This document shows, in pieces, positions 1 to 11,470 of a stretch of 64,000 nucleotides of DNA (the stretch's first letter is position 1; every line of letters begins with the position of its first letter). Under the pieces are notes generated by a model. It had not been told where the DNA came from, did not search any database, and saw nothing but the letters and a program-made list of their open reading frames with translations. The stretch spans positions 12,715,218-12,779,217 of the forward strand of contig OZ020514.1 of the NCBI GenBank assembly GCA_963971425.1. The letters are read 5' to 3'. The stretch is from Bryoerythrophyllum caledonicum (Eukaryota > Streptophyta > Bryopsida > Pottiales > Pottiaceae). The position numbers and the translations under genes are program-made.

Positions 1-540
1 AGGTACACCTCAAACACTCAAGTCTACTCCTTCTAGACTCAAATTTACACCTTTTCACCTCATTCAAACAAATCAGCCCTTTCTTTGCTCCTACTCGCAA
101 ATATGGGCTTCAATGACCTCAATGAGCTTCATGTAGATTCCAATGTGCAACCAAGCACCTCAATCACTCAAATCAGCACTTCTAGGAAGCATAAAAGCAC
201 ATCCACTATGAATGAACACTTACAAGATTCAAAAGCTTGAATGTGCACAACCGCCACTCTTTGCAGCTCCTTGTGCCTTTTTAAATTGCCTCCAATGCTC
301 CAAATGAGCTCTTTTGCACCTCCTGAGCTACAAATGAGCCCTTGTGCACCACCAAAGCTCCAAAGCCTTTCTTGTGCACCATCGAAGCTTCTAAGCCTTC
401 CTTGTAGTAAACCTAAGCTCCAAAGTCTTCCTTGTGCACCACCAAAGCTCCAAAAGCTGTCCTTGTGCACCTCCAAAGCTCAAAATCAGCCCTTGTGCAC
501 TAAAACACTCAAACTCACTTAAGACCTCTTTCTAAACAAC
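1..540. repeat. degenerate ~30-bp minisatellite (CTCCAAAG / CTTGTGCACC)
   Basis: A drifting tandem array. The pieces CTCCAAAG and CTTGTGCACC recur about every 30 bases, most clearly at 300-500. Reading frames across it encode the same repetitive peptide on both strands, so they are by-products of the repeat and not genes. Confidence 0.6.
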
Positions 541-940
541 TTAGCAACAAATCCTGTACTCGCAACTGACATGAGTGGGTCCACAACCTATTGATGTTAA
601 AAGAAGTAGAGAGATGGTTCCACAAGAAAGTGAAAGAGACACAAGGTAGTAGAAACAATGCTTAGAGTGAGATGTTGTCTTCTTCCAAAAGACTTTGCTT
701 ATATTACCACTTAGTGTCGTCTCATGCATTTTGTAAGTGGCTTCTCAAGCAACTTGTAAGTCCCTTTATGCCAACTCATGGCCACCCACTTGTCCTACAT
801 CTTTGATCTTGCGCCATATATGTATCTTCTCAAATTCCTTTCACCTCTCCTCCCTTTCTCCCCATTTACATTATCCTCTAAATCTACCAAAATAAATATT
901 TACAATGCCGTAATAACTACGAGCAACTCTTGACTCCAAC
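541..940. other. non-coding stretch, nothing recognised
   Basis: I see no coding pattern, RNA gene or clear repeat here. It lies directly upstream of the gypsy-like homology and may be diverged sequence of that element or its flank. Confidence 0.4.
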
Positions 941-1435
941 AATTGTTCCATACGGTCTTAGCGTGCTGCAGGCCAAGGTGGATGCCTTGTAGAAGATTCT
1001 TGCCTCAACCAACGTGTCACGGCTTTGAGGTTTTTTTGGCTTGGCAAATTACTATGGTTGATTTGTCAAGAACTTTAGCTTGATCACTAAACCACTTGCT
1101 ATTCTCACGGGAAAAGATCAACCATGGACTTAGGGAGGGGAGCAGCAGCAGTCGTTTCCTACTTTAAAGCTGAAACTCAGTACAACGCTTGTGCTGTAGC
1201 GTCCAAATGCTATTCGACCCTTTTGGATACACTGAAACTGGAGTGCTATTGAATTGGGGGCAGTGTTGACTTTGAAGGATAATGAGAGACGTGAGTACGT
1301 TGTGGCATCTGCTTCTAGGAGCAACAACAACGCGGAGTCCAACTATTTGTCCTTTCAGGTGGAGGCTTTGGTCGCTTTTTGGGCCATAGCCCATTTCAAG
1401 CCCTATTTGTATAGGCAACGTTTTACGTTGGTGAC
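941..1435 (+). mobile_element. Ty3/gypsy LTR retrotransposon fossil, part 1 (end of reverse transcriptase and RNase H)
   Basis: The plus strand shows gypsy polyprotein homology running from the end of the reverse transcriptase into the RNase H domain (YASRS-like and EALVAFWAIAHFKPYLY-like stretches). It is an old, broken copy with several breaks. The homology stops exactly where the hAT insertion begins and resumes at 38422. It is the oldest identifiable layer of the left part of the window. Confidence 0.75.
1428..1435. repeat. left target-site duplication of the giant hAT (TTGGTGAC)
   Basis: The 8 bases TTGGTGAC directly precede CAGGG and recur at 38414-38421 directly after CCCTG. Eight bases is the hallmark duplication length of hAT elements. 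Confidence 0.85.
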
Positions 1436-1515
1436 CAGGGTTGTCAGGACGCTCGACGTCCCTGACGTCAGGACGTCAGGACGGAGGACGTCCTCTGGCC
1501 TATCAGGACGTCCGG
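1436..1515. repeat. left terminus and subterminal GACGTC palindromes of the hAT
   Basis: After CAGGG, the 6-base palindrome GACGTC occurs five times (1455, 1464, 1472, 1487 and 1507). The right end holds four. Subterminal repeats of this kind are usual transposase-binding sites in hAT elements, and that role is inferred here. Confidence 0.7.
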
Positions 1516-1549
1516 TGACATAACGGGTTTTGGCAGTTTACCCGGGGGT

Positions 1550-1675
1550 ACATAGCCGTCCGCAGCCCCGGCCGACCGCCCATTCCGTCCACTTAGACGG
1601 ACGGCACGGCCGACTGCACGGCCGTCCGCCATGGCCGACCGCTAGGCCGACCGCCGCGGCGGACGGCCTTCTCAC
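1550..1675. repeat. CGGACGGCC cluster upstream of the hAT transposase
   Basis: A GC-rich run of CGGACGGCC and GGCCGTCCG-like words lies between the left terminus and the transposase gene. Similar clusters occur at 8862-9035, 13560-13870 and 37808-38240, each upstream of an element gene. Confidence 0.75.
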
Positions 1676-1741
1676 GACAGCTCCCCCGTCCCGTATTAGA
1701 TTGACAATGAATCGCCTCCCAACGGTCAGAATCACCGTGAG

Positions 1742-1748
1742 TATAAAG
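1742..1748 (+). promoter_or_regulatory. possible TATA box of the hAT transposase
   Basis: TATAAAG lies just downstream of the GC-rich cluster and about 195 bases before the chosen start codon. Placement and sequence fit a core promoter, but no transcript evidence is available. Confidence 0.4.
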
Positions 1749-1942
1749 AAAACAATACATGGAGCCTCACTTCACTTCTGAACTTTTGTTTCCCAAGAGC
1801 TTTCAGCTACATTATGTATCTATTGCTTGGTAATCATCGAGTTCGGAAGTCTTGAATATCAGAGTTTCTTTTGGAAATCCTGATATTTCTTCCACATACT
1901 ACCTATCACGTTTGTTCGTTTCTCGATACTATATCCATCAGA

Positions 1943-4900
1943 ATGGCTACCAAACCTTGGTCTCCTTGGTATATCGAAATCAGTGAAGTACAAGGTAGGA
2001 AGACCGACTCCGTCCGATGTAATCTTTGTCACCGCATTTTTGCAAGAAGGCTAGAACGACAGCTAAGTCATCTCGGGTACGAAGAACTCCCTGGCAAGCG
2101 CAATAGCGGTGTTGGCCTCTGCACCAAATTGACACCCCGCGTACACACTTTGTTTAAAAATTGTCGTGGCCACTACCCGAAACACAATGGAGAACTTTTC
2201 TCCGAACATTGCCCCACCCCACCATTGAAATCTGCGCCTGCCTCAGGATATAGCACGCCCAAGTCCACCGGTGAAGATTCTTGTGTAGGGTCCACTCAGG
2301 CCCCCCCCCATGATTTTACCATCAACCATGGTTGAACCGACCTCTACCTTCCACGACTTCACCAAACAAGGGAGTGTAGGTGCCACGTTCCCCAGATTGG
2401 TGAGGCAATCCGTGCTCGAAGAGGGCTTTCAAGAAGTGGAGCGGCGGGAGCTAGACAAAGTGTGGGCGAAGTTTTTCTACAAAGCAAACGTGCCGTTTGC
2501 TATAGCACGGAATGCTGCATTCAAGGAAGCCGTGATGAAGACTGCCTCTTTGAAAAAACCATATGTCCCACCCTCTTACCATGACATTCGAACAAGGTTG
2601 TTGGGACAAGCGAAGGCTGATTTGGAAGCACAACTCAATAAAAGACTGGTCGAAAGTGTTCGGAAGTTTGGAGGAACTCTAGCTATAGATGGGTGGACAT
2701 TTGTGACTAGTCGCCCTTTGTGCAATGCAGTGCTCGTGTCTCCCGCTGGAGAGCTCTTCTTGGGAGCTGTAGATACTACGGGCAATGAAAAGAACGCTGC
2801 GTACATGGCATCCATCATGATCAAGTTCATGGAACAAGTTGGCCCCCACAACATTGTTCAGGTGTGTACTGACAATGCTCCAGTCATGCTCAATGCCTCA
2901 GCATTGGTCGTCAAGAAATATCCACACATATACATTCAAGGATGTGCCGCGCATGCCATGGACTTATTGTTGGAGGACTGGGGGAAGGCTACATGGGTAA
3001 AAGAAACTCTCGAGAAGGCCAAGTTCTTGGTTAAGTTTGTCAAGAATCGGCAAATGCCCCTCGCCCTGTTTCATAAACACGAGGCGAAGTTCAGCCTATT
3101 GCTCCCCGGGCAAACAAGATTTGCATGTAATTTCATAATGATAGATCGCCTGCTGAAGGTGAAGGAATCATTGGAGCAAACCGTCGTTGATCCTGAATGG
3201 CCGGCATACGCCTCTAGGAAGTTACTCTCGACTAGAGATAAAGTAGTCATCTCTCGAGCCATCAAAAGAGTGGTTCTAGATGAGCGTTTCTGGGAGCGGT
3301 GCACGAACTTCTACGAGATGGTAGCCCCTGTAGTGTATGCGCTTCGGAAATTCGATGCCAAGGAACCTTGCATGCCCAAGGTTTTGCACATCCTTCGCAA
3401 CCTCGAGAAGCATGTCCTAGCGTTGCGTAATGAACCATTCTGTCTCGATAGCAATACAGCGTTCATTGCTGAGGACGAGTTCTACGCACGGAAACGGATG
3501 ATGACGACGGATTTACATTCCGCCGGTGCACTTCTCAATCCTTATTTACTACATGATGAAGAGTTGGCCGATGATCCGGATGCCATCACGGCATGCAAAC
3601 GAGTACTACAAAAGCTATGTGATCCTAAGATTTACCCGGACGTGGTGAACGAGTTCCTTGCATTTGGAAACAAGGATGTATCATTCCATGACATGTTGGA
3701 TCCTAAGGACCAAAAATGTTCTCCGTATGCTTGGTGGGATTTTGAAGGTGCTTGTGGAAAGCTCCTGGCACCAATTGCAAAGAGAATACTAGCGCAGACA
3801 GTGTCATCTTCTTCTTGCGAACGCAGTTGGAGTAGCTACTCTTTCGTCCACGACAAGAAACGGAATCGGTTATTACGGGGAAGGGCTGATGACTTGGTCT
3901 TTGTGTATACGAACTCGAAGTTGCTTGCGAATGCAAAGTTGACGGATGAGAAGAGGTGGTACGTGGAGAACTTGGATTTAGAGGATCCACAACCACGTGA
4001 GTCGGATGACCCGGACTACTCTGACGATTCAAGCACCGGTGCCCTTGCCAATTACGATGCAGAGCATCTAGACGATGACATCGACAGCAGTCCATCTCAA
4101 CGTATGGATCATACTCACGATGCCCCAATCACCGAGTATGATTTTGTCGTTGACGATGTTCTTGCAGAGAAAGAAGATGACTTGTTGCCCATAGCACGGT
4201 ACTTGAATGGAGACGGCATGGTCAATAGCAATAATATCCTTTGTCGTGGATCGACTCCGCTTCCGGAAGACACGAAAGACAAGGGAGGAGAAGATTTATC
4301 ATCCTCACGTGCAACAGCACTACACGGGCGAAAAACGCAAGGGTCCTCAGTGAAGAGTGTTGACGAAGGCGTCCACGGTCTCGCATTTGCGGACAACCGC
4401 GAGCAAACAACGAAAGAGCCAATTCTAGACGACACAGTTGTTCTTGGGGAGAAAACCATGGAGGGCGGTACTTACGGCGGTACACGGAGTCCCATTCACG
4501 TTACGGAAAAGAAAGCATCCTCCTCTAAGGATCGACCGTCCTTGCAAGCTCGCGCGTCGCAGTCTCTATTTGCAACCCCTCTTGCAACGGTCACTACAAC
4601 CAATTTGAAATCCTCCCACGGTTTGGTGTCCCTTTCAAAACATGTGCGACCCCGAACGCCGCAGCACCAATCCGATGGCCTACCTAGTGATGGCAATGTA
4701 CCTCTGTCTAAGCTCTTCATACATCACCCGGAGGTTCAAGGAGGTTTAGGGTTACAACCTAGGCGGCCTACAAACGACATGAGGAAACGTAAAGCTTCCA
4801 TGCATCCATTTCTTTGCACGCGACCTAGTAATCCCATTGATGTCATCGGAACTTGTAAGAGATTCAAACCCATTAAAACATTGTCGATGAGACGGAGAAT

Positions 4901-5006
4901 CAAACAAGAACCCGTCACGGATAATGAAGACCATCCTTCGGGATCTAGTGGAGCTGAAATCAAAGATGACAGTGATTACGAACTTCCTACCGACGTAAAT
5001 GAGTAG
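1943..5006 (+). CDS. hAT transposase with degenerate BED finger and long acidic tail (one frameshift)
   Basis: The ATG at 1943 opens a frame with a BED-like zinc finger (CNLC, then H and C in SHLGYEEL...GLC) ending at 2335. The main frame runs from about 2310 to 5006. The two overlap at a run of nine C at 2301-2309, so a one-base slip in that homopolymer, in the genome or the assembly, is the likely cause; an intron is less likely. In the main frame (898 residues) a DUF659/hAT core is visible: D of DGW near 127, D of CTDNAP at 188, CAAH near 212-215. A hAT dimerisation region follows (SSSSCERSWSSYSF near 497-510). Beyond about 560 a long acidic, low-complexity tail follows that is unusual for the family. 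It ends in basic stretches (RKRK) and a SUMO-type site, IKQEP, near 4898. The protein would cut and paste the element by binding its CAGGG ends in the nucleus. Confidence 0.85.
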
Positions 5007-5560
5007 GAAAATTTGGCCCATTTACGTAGTATGCATTCACCGCACTTATTTTGTATATAAATACTGTAGTTCAAGTTTAGGGTATTTTATAGTCGTTCTA
5101 CGTATGCATTAAAAGCTTCTATTGTCTCAATTGATTATTGGATTTATTCCAAATATCAATAAAGTTTTTTCATATATGCACAAGTTTTACATCCATCTCT
5201 TTTGCTATTCTATTGTCTTGTATTTTGTGTATGGAATTAGTCATCCCATACAAAATGATTTAAACATGACATTCTTGTTGTATGCAGAATGTAATTTGAG
5301 TTTCCAAACTTCTATTCATTTCACTGCTTCGCATCCACCTGATGCACCACAATATTTATAACATCCACATACAATAAAAGAATTCAGAAGTTGACAAAAT
5401 AAATTACAAATTGCAAACCTTTATTTCAAAAAGTATGCCCTACCATGACATGCTTCGGACTTCTTGCCACACCATTCCTTAAACAACAACTACGCTAAGC
5501 TTTACATTCATCTATCACATTCTATTGCCTTCAAGAAGAAGGCTCGTTGGTATGATCCGT
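5007..5560. other. spacer between two convergent genes
   Basis: An AT-rich spacer between the hAT transposase (plus) and the RING gene (minus). It must hold both 3' ends. I see no gene or repeat in it. Confidence 0.5.
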
Positions 5561-7858
5561 TCAAATGCTACTACGAGTCCGCGGTCTCTGGCTTGGCCTA
5601 ACAATCCTCCCCCCCTCTTCGTACTCTCGATCCACGGCTGCAATTTCCCTATGCATCTCCAACCACCAACTATCGTCGCTCTCATTGCCATCATCCCTCT
5701 TCCGCTTCCCGCCAGGATCCACCTTCTTCGCCGCAAAGATTTCCATGGCCTTCTTTATTCGTTCCACCACATTCGGGTTTCTGTAGCACGTTCCGCCAAT
5801 AGCCAATGGCGTCCCCAATACTCCGATCAAATGCTTGCACCGCATCCCAATAAGAACATTCTACGTCTTTAAAAGAATCCTCTTCTGTTGAACTCCGTAG
5901 CTTTGCGGCCTCTCCCAACTTTGCAAGGACCAGGGCTCTTCCTACCAAAGTATGATTGTACTTCCTGTACTCATCTCTCAATTCAATGCCATCGTTTATC
6001 TCATGCCATACACCATCTTCTGCCTTCTCTGCTCTCCTTGGAGGAAATCGGAAGAAATGCTTGTGCTCAGTGCTCCAATGCCCCCCAAAGTTGCAGCAAA
6101 ACAACTCTTGTTGCTCGCCATCTTCAATCTCTCGCGCCCATATCTCCACCTCATAGTCTTGTGTCATCCAAAATAATGGATCAATTTCCATCCCATACTC
6201 CTCGTATAGTTGGTGACAAGAAAGCTCACTATTCCATATAAGTGGTTTTCCCCACTCACGATAGTTCAAGGATTTCTTCGGAAGTTGATCCAAGGGGAGA
6301 TTCCATCGGTTGAACTCGTGCCCTGGTGGCATAACATCTCTTATCCCCATCACTTCGTAGAATCTTGAGCTAATTGGAGAGCGACACATAGGACACGCTG
6401 ATTGTATCATAGAACCTGCGGAAATGCAAGTAATATGAAAGTTATGGCCACATTGGCCCAACGTATACGCTCCCTCCGACCGAAATGATCTTGGCACAAG
6501 CTGCATTTGTCATTGAGGAATGCCGGGACAGGGTCGCAAGTATGGATTACTTTTCGCTCTGATTCTACAAAATGTGATGAGAATGTATTGTAGGGCACCC
6601 ATCCTTCCTCCACTTCTAAAGCCCAGTCAATACCATGGCTCTTTCCCTTCCGATGATAGTTTGTGCGATCCATCATCTCCGGTACATCACCCCAGATAGT
6701 AACCTTCGTGGACTCATGTCCACGTTGTCCAACAAATTTCCTCAATCTCTCCAATGAGGTATCCACGAGTTCACATGATTCTTGTGATTCGGCGGCAAAT
6801 TTCTTGACATCATGTTGTGCTTTCGAGACCATGGTCTCCCTGTCCTGAAGGCGATGAACCCAACCCAACCAAGGCATTGTGTTCTCGTTCCATGGTGTGT
6901 CGTCCACCGATCTCAATGTCCTCCGCAGTGTCTCTAGTTCCGCTCGTGCCTCGTCCCTCTCCTTATTTGCCACCTCCAACTTCTGTGACATCGATTCCAT
7001 CTCCCCTTCACCTTCCACTATCGCCTTCCTTTTTCCAGGCGCTGCTGGCCGTACTTGGCTACTCCCAGCTGGTACTGCCAATTGAACAGAAGATGACTCA
7101 GCTAGTCTGTTAGATTTGACCGGTGTGGCATCCTCTGCATCATTCCCTCCAAACTTGGAAAGAGAAAGGTCGTCAGAAGTTCCGGCGCTGTCGTCAATGA
7201 CTATCACATCCACCTCACGAACCCGCGCATTCATCTTCTCCGACATCCTTGTAACGAGTCTCCTACTGGCTTCTAGCATACGCTTGTTATCTTCTAATTC
7301 CCATTTAAGGTGTCTAGTGAGCATTTCATTTTTATAGACCTCCTCCTCCATATCCATCACATTCTGAGTTAGCGCGATCCTGTCTTTTAACATTGGCGTT
7401 ATAGAGGAAGCCAACGTGTCGAAGCCATCAGCGGCTCGTAGCACACTCGGAGTGATAGTTGAAAACGTATGAGCCATTTCTAGAAGATGAGGAGCCATTG
7501 CTGCAAGAATTTCGGCCCCGACCACCAAATTACGTGCCACTCTCACTATTCCATGTATTTGGTCCCATTCGTTTGTATGACTTTGCAGATCGACTGGATG
7601 ACCAAATTCCGTTACTTGAGGGCACGCTTCAGTCCACGTAACACTCAAGTCGAGCAAGCCTTTCAACTTATCCTTGTTTGGCATTGATCGAAGCATTTCT
7701 TTAATATTGGAAATCAAAGTATCCTTGTCAATGATCGGGTCCTTGGAATTTGGTTCCAATATTTCCCGCATTGAAGTGCTTGGCCCGGCATCCATTGTCT
7801 TCGGTGCCATGCCTTCCAAAGTTTGAACATTTGGAACAACGGTTTCTTCTCCATTCAT
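5561..7858 (-). CDS. hAT-borne RING-H2 protein with coiled coil and SUMO-interacting motif (about two frameshifts)
   Basis: Read from 7858 leftwards. The first 483-codon frame starts MNGEETVV and has a SUMO-interacting motif (VDVIVIDD, about 7190-7213), a nuclear signal (GKRKA) and a coiled coil (NKERDEARAELETLRR). It then reaches CSLC, the first zinc pair of a RING, near 6510. The rest of the RING (CGHNFH, C, CPMC) lies in the next frame, opening within about 20 bases, and carries on to about 5700. A third frame supplies a plausible end (5561-5800) with GGKRKR and a WW-containing helix. The spacing C-x2-C, C-x-H-x2-H-x2-C, C-x2-C is RING-H2. The breaks look like small indels, or short introns I cannot prove. 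A RING protein with a SUMO-interacting motif would fit a SUMO-targeted ubiquitin ligase; that function is inferred. It sits 33 bases downstream of accessory gene 1, in the same frame and direction. Confidence 0.65.
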
Positions 7859-7891
7859 ATCCTCCCCCCTCGTTCCGCGTTACCATTGTCT

Positions 7892-8643
7892 TCACCTCCT
7901 ACAATCACAATATTCGGAATATTTGATTGTACGGGGTCTTCTACCGTCGTTGTCTCCAAAGTCTCTTTGGGAAATTGTGGTTGACAATATATTGTCGACC
8001 ACAATATCCAAATGATTGCTAGACTCCATCAGAACGGCAACCTCCTCCACCGATGGTTGTATATTCGGCATGGTATCCACCACGATCATCTGACGAGGCT
8101 TTTTCTTCAACTCCTCCAAAATAGCCTTGGTCAAGGTCGATTCAGGATTGAATAAATCAGGAATATGCTTTTGTTTTCGCCCAATCCTAAGCGGATATTT
8201 TTTTGTAGTTGGAAACGTGCTCCAATCCACCTTTCGTTTCAACACAACCTCGGTGTATACCATTGATAGTAGGCTGTAATTGAAAAACCCTTTGCTTCTT
8301 AGGCGATTCCCAAACAAAGCCCGCCAAACCTCCTCCGCACGATGAATGAAGTGATCATCTTTGCACATCCACGGCTTGCAAGCAAAGTAAGTCGTATGAC
8401 TTATGTGGCAATCTCTTGGCCAAAGTTTATCGATGTGGTACATCTTCACGTATTTCTTGCATGTCTTGGATACCCAGTAATCATCCATTTCAGCTTCCCA
8501 ACCTTCATCCGCTTGAATGTCTTCAGTGTCCAAAATCTCCCACCGTAGATCATGAGTAGCACCTTTTTGTTTGAACCGTTTCCGACTCTCTCGTTGCAGC
8601 TTCACTCACATCTTCCACCACGATTTGCTTCCCCGTCGCCATG
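7892..8643 (-). CDS. hAT accessory protein 1 (KYVKM/KLWPR family, function unknown)
   Basis: The likely start is the ATG at 8643 (MATGKQIVVEDVSE). That frame closes at 8550, while the frame with homology (MKLQRES onwards) is open from 8605 to 7892, so a small frameshift near 8560-8600 is probable. The body holds GWEAEMDDYW, TCKKYVKM, KLWPR, HFIHR and TEVVLKRKVDW. The same words in the same order occur in the gene at 14237 (GWQDEEERLW, MCKRYVKM, KLWPR, HFRHR, AEIVLHKNVDW), so the two are clearly paralogous. I do not recognise the family. Conserved Cys and His hint at metal binding but do not match a known finger. It probably shares a transcript with the RING gene downstream and is driven from the GC-rich cluster at 8862-9035. 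Confidence 0.7.
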
Positions 8644-8861
8644 ATAACGCTTGCTTTTAAAAAAACAAACGCGGACACTGCGGTATTAATTCGTGAATGA
8701 CTCGATTGGGAAATTAAAAAACGGTTTATCCGGTCACAATAAAAGGACCCCCGTCTCCTCACCTAGTAAGAGCAACAAGTACAAAAAATTGTAACTGCAG
8801 CACATCCGACTCGGCATGAGAGGAGAGGAAGTGAGGAAAAAAGAAGTGGCTGTCCGCATGT

Positions 8862-9035
8862 ATATGCGGACGGCCGCCTAACCTAACCGGGCGGCCGTCC
8901 GAACCGGCGGACGGCCAATCGGTCGGGCCCACCGGGCCGACGGTCGGCCAATGGGCCGGCCGTCCGAACCGGCCGTCGGCCGAGCCTGTCCGACCGCGGC
9001 GGCAGGCCGTCCGCCATACGGCCGCGTCCGCCAGC
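8862..9035. repeat. CGGACGGCC cluster upstream of accessory gene 1
   Basis: A dense run of CGGACGGCC, GGCCGTCCG and related words about 220 bases upstream of the ATG at 8643. It resembles the clusters at the two element ends, and CCCCCCAAGGACG at 9115 resembles sequence near the right terminus (38385). A T-rich stretch follows to 9110. Confidence 0.7.
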
Positions 9036-9237
9036 CTCGTGGGACGGGTTTTTTTTTTGGGTTATTTTTTCATTTTTTTTTCCTTTTTTTTCCTTCTTTT
9101 TACCATTCTTTCGACCCCCCAAGGACGTTTAGGGGTTAAGGTTAAATTGTATTTGGATTGAAAATATGTTTGAAAAAGAAAAACTAGATTCGAAATCGGA
9201 GATGGAAAAGAGCACCCTTAGGTTTAGGGTTAAGGGT

Positions 9238-11470
9238 TTAGTATATATGTAGAAGAATGGACATGGCATGTTGAATATCTATGGTGTTAATGTTTCTAAA
9301 GGAGGTTTTAATTGTTTCAATGGATATCTTGAAGGTATCTTCCAGAGCTTTCATACATGGGATGAATGTGGTGGCACGAGCGCCGGATATGATTACAATA
9401 AGGGGGTCGACATTCCATCCGAGGGCGATGATGTCGTCTATTAGGGGTTGGTATTTATCTTTTTTTTTTTGGATTGTTTCCGAGGAAAATCTATCGTTGC
9501 AACATGTGAATTCAATGAATTGAATGGTGTAGTCTTGGTTGATGTTACCGGCTGGTGGGTCATTATATGGTAAACCTTTCACACAAAGGATGTCCGGTTT
9601 GAGCCTAGCGTTACAATGACATCTTTGGGTCATACATGAGCATGGGAGTAGCCTTTTTGGGGACCGTATTTTTTTGAGGGTTGTTATTAAAAGTGCCGGC
9701 GTTCATTAGTATAAAACATCTCGATTTATTGTGAGAGGTGAGTAGTTTTCGGACTTCCCATACCGCTTTGTTATGTCTTTTGACAATTAGGGAGTGTATG
9801 TGGTGGTTTTGGCATTTGAGTAGAACATGTAGCCATGTGTCCGGGTTCGTTGAGGGGTATATGGGGCATGTTATGGATGGAAATCTTTCTATTCCAAAGA
9901 AGAGTTGTTTACGGGCGTTTCCCATGTATTGACCGGTACGGAATTTGATAAGGCATGTTATTTGTGAATCGGTGATGATGGGGTTTTTCCAAAAATTTGT
10001 AGAGAGTTCATTGTCTATGTCGTTGTTGTTAACCCACTTTTCTATGTTAGGAAAGTTGTCTGTGATTGTGTCAAGATTGTTATGTAGGTCTTGTTTTTTG
10101 AGGTATTTACTCATGAATCTAACCGGGCCTTTGTCGGGGGTGTCTTCATTGGAAGGCCAATCTTCTTTTCGGAAATAGTAAGGAGCGGCGTGGGCGTGTT
10201 CATGTGGGTCTTTGGCATTTTTATGTGGTTTTTCTCTTCCTTCTTTTGCAAGTTTATCCGCTTGTTCATCAATATTAGCATGGGCTCGGACTTTGTGGAG
10301 GGTTGTGATTTGTTCTCTTTTTAGTATCATTTGGACCATTGATTCTAGTATGATTCGGTCGGGGTGACTATTATGGAGGGTACAATGTGTTATTTGGGTG
10401 TTTAGTAAATATAGTGCGTTAATGCAATCTGTAAATATGTGCACCGGTTCATTGTTGTATTTTGTTGAGACGATTTCTAGTGTTTTATGGATGGCCCCTA
10501 TTTCTGCTCTAAGGATATTTTGCAGTCCATGTAGTCTTTTGGCTAGTTTGATTTCTTTCGTAGCGTTGTATATTCCATATTCGGCTTTTTCTGTGCGCCA
10601 AGATCCCAGGCTAATTTGTTCTGGCCGTTTGAAGGAGCCATCAGTATAGTAGCTATATACAGGTTAAATTTAGGTGGGATATTAGTTTGATACTCTGGGA
10701 GGGGTGGGGGTGATAGGATGTAGTTTAGTGTATGGTTATTGTAGTGTAGATTTGACCAATTTTTGATTCTGTTGACTGGTGTTTGCATCGGCGTTGGTGG
10801 GGCCAGTTTTGTGAGTATCCGGTGTATGTTTAGAGTCTTTGCTATGGAGGAGAGTTCTTGTAGTTGTTCTTGTGTGCCTAGAGATTGATTTTGGTGGTGG
10901 ATGCATATTATTTGTAGAGTGGATGATTCTATTCTGGGCTATTTTAGATCTAGTGGGATAGTGGGTTCGTCGTATGTTATTGCGTCCGCTTCGAATAGTG
11001 CAATGATGTGTGTGTCAGGGAAGGGGCCCGAGTGTGGGTTAGGATTTTGATACCGGTTTTTGTCAGGGATTATGATTAGGGTGGAGGTGTGATTTGGATC
11101 ATGTTTGGCCGCGAGGCGGGCCCAATGTAGTGCTTGTTGTGTATCTTCTTCATTGTGGGGGTGGGCCATACCATTACCTATCCATTTGTGGTCAAAGGCT
11201 TTACCTAGTGATCCGAATATTTTATCTCTTTCAAAGGGGGAGTAAAGTTTTTTTAGTTTGGTGGAGCATGTGAGGGGGGAGGAGAAGTATGAGTGTTGGA
11301 TGTTGAATGTGGAGATTAATGAGTTTAGTATAGGTGTGGGTAGTGTATCTACAAAACTACAATTCAAACTCATCTTGCCATTGCGGACCTTTATCGTTCT
11401 AGGATTCGAATTGGAGACTGCATAGAATTTCAATAGTGGACCAATTGAATTTGTAGTTTATGTGAAGGCG
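9238..11470 (-). mobile_element. LINE copy L1 with RNase H domain (3' part of ORF2, broken)
   Basis: The minus strand encodes, from right to left, an unrecognised domain (11433-10939; LHWARLAAKHDPNHTSTLII), then an RNase H domain (IFTDCINALYLLN; KVRAHANI; QADKLAKEGREK) and a C-terminal region with a CPIYPS / WLHVLLKCQNHH zinc-knuckle-like stretch. The D, H and D positions of RNase H are visible. Reading frames are broken in a few places (near 10540, 10900 and 9630). Two more copies lie at about 15830-16376 plus 30341-31178 and at 31179-32915. The reverse transcriptase is not visible here, so the copy looks truncated at its 5' end. Confidence 0.75.

Noticed and set aside
241-522. Small protein gene in the left repeat
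   Set aside because: The frame is a translation of a ~30-bp minisatellite and is equally open on the other strand.
9050-9110. Rho-type or pol III terminator
   Set aside because: The T-rich run is long, impure and in a eukaryotic setting with no pol III gene upstream.
1436-9130. A short complete hAT ending near 9.1 kb
   Set aside because: I could not find a CAGGG/CCCTG terminus with an 8-bp duplication there, whereas 1436 and 38413 form an exact pair. It remains possible as an ancestral unit.
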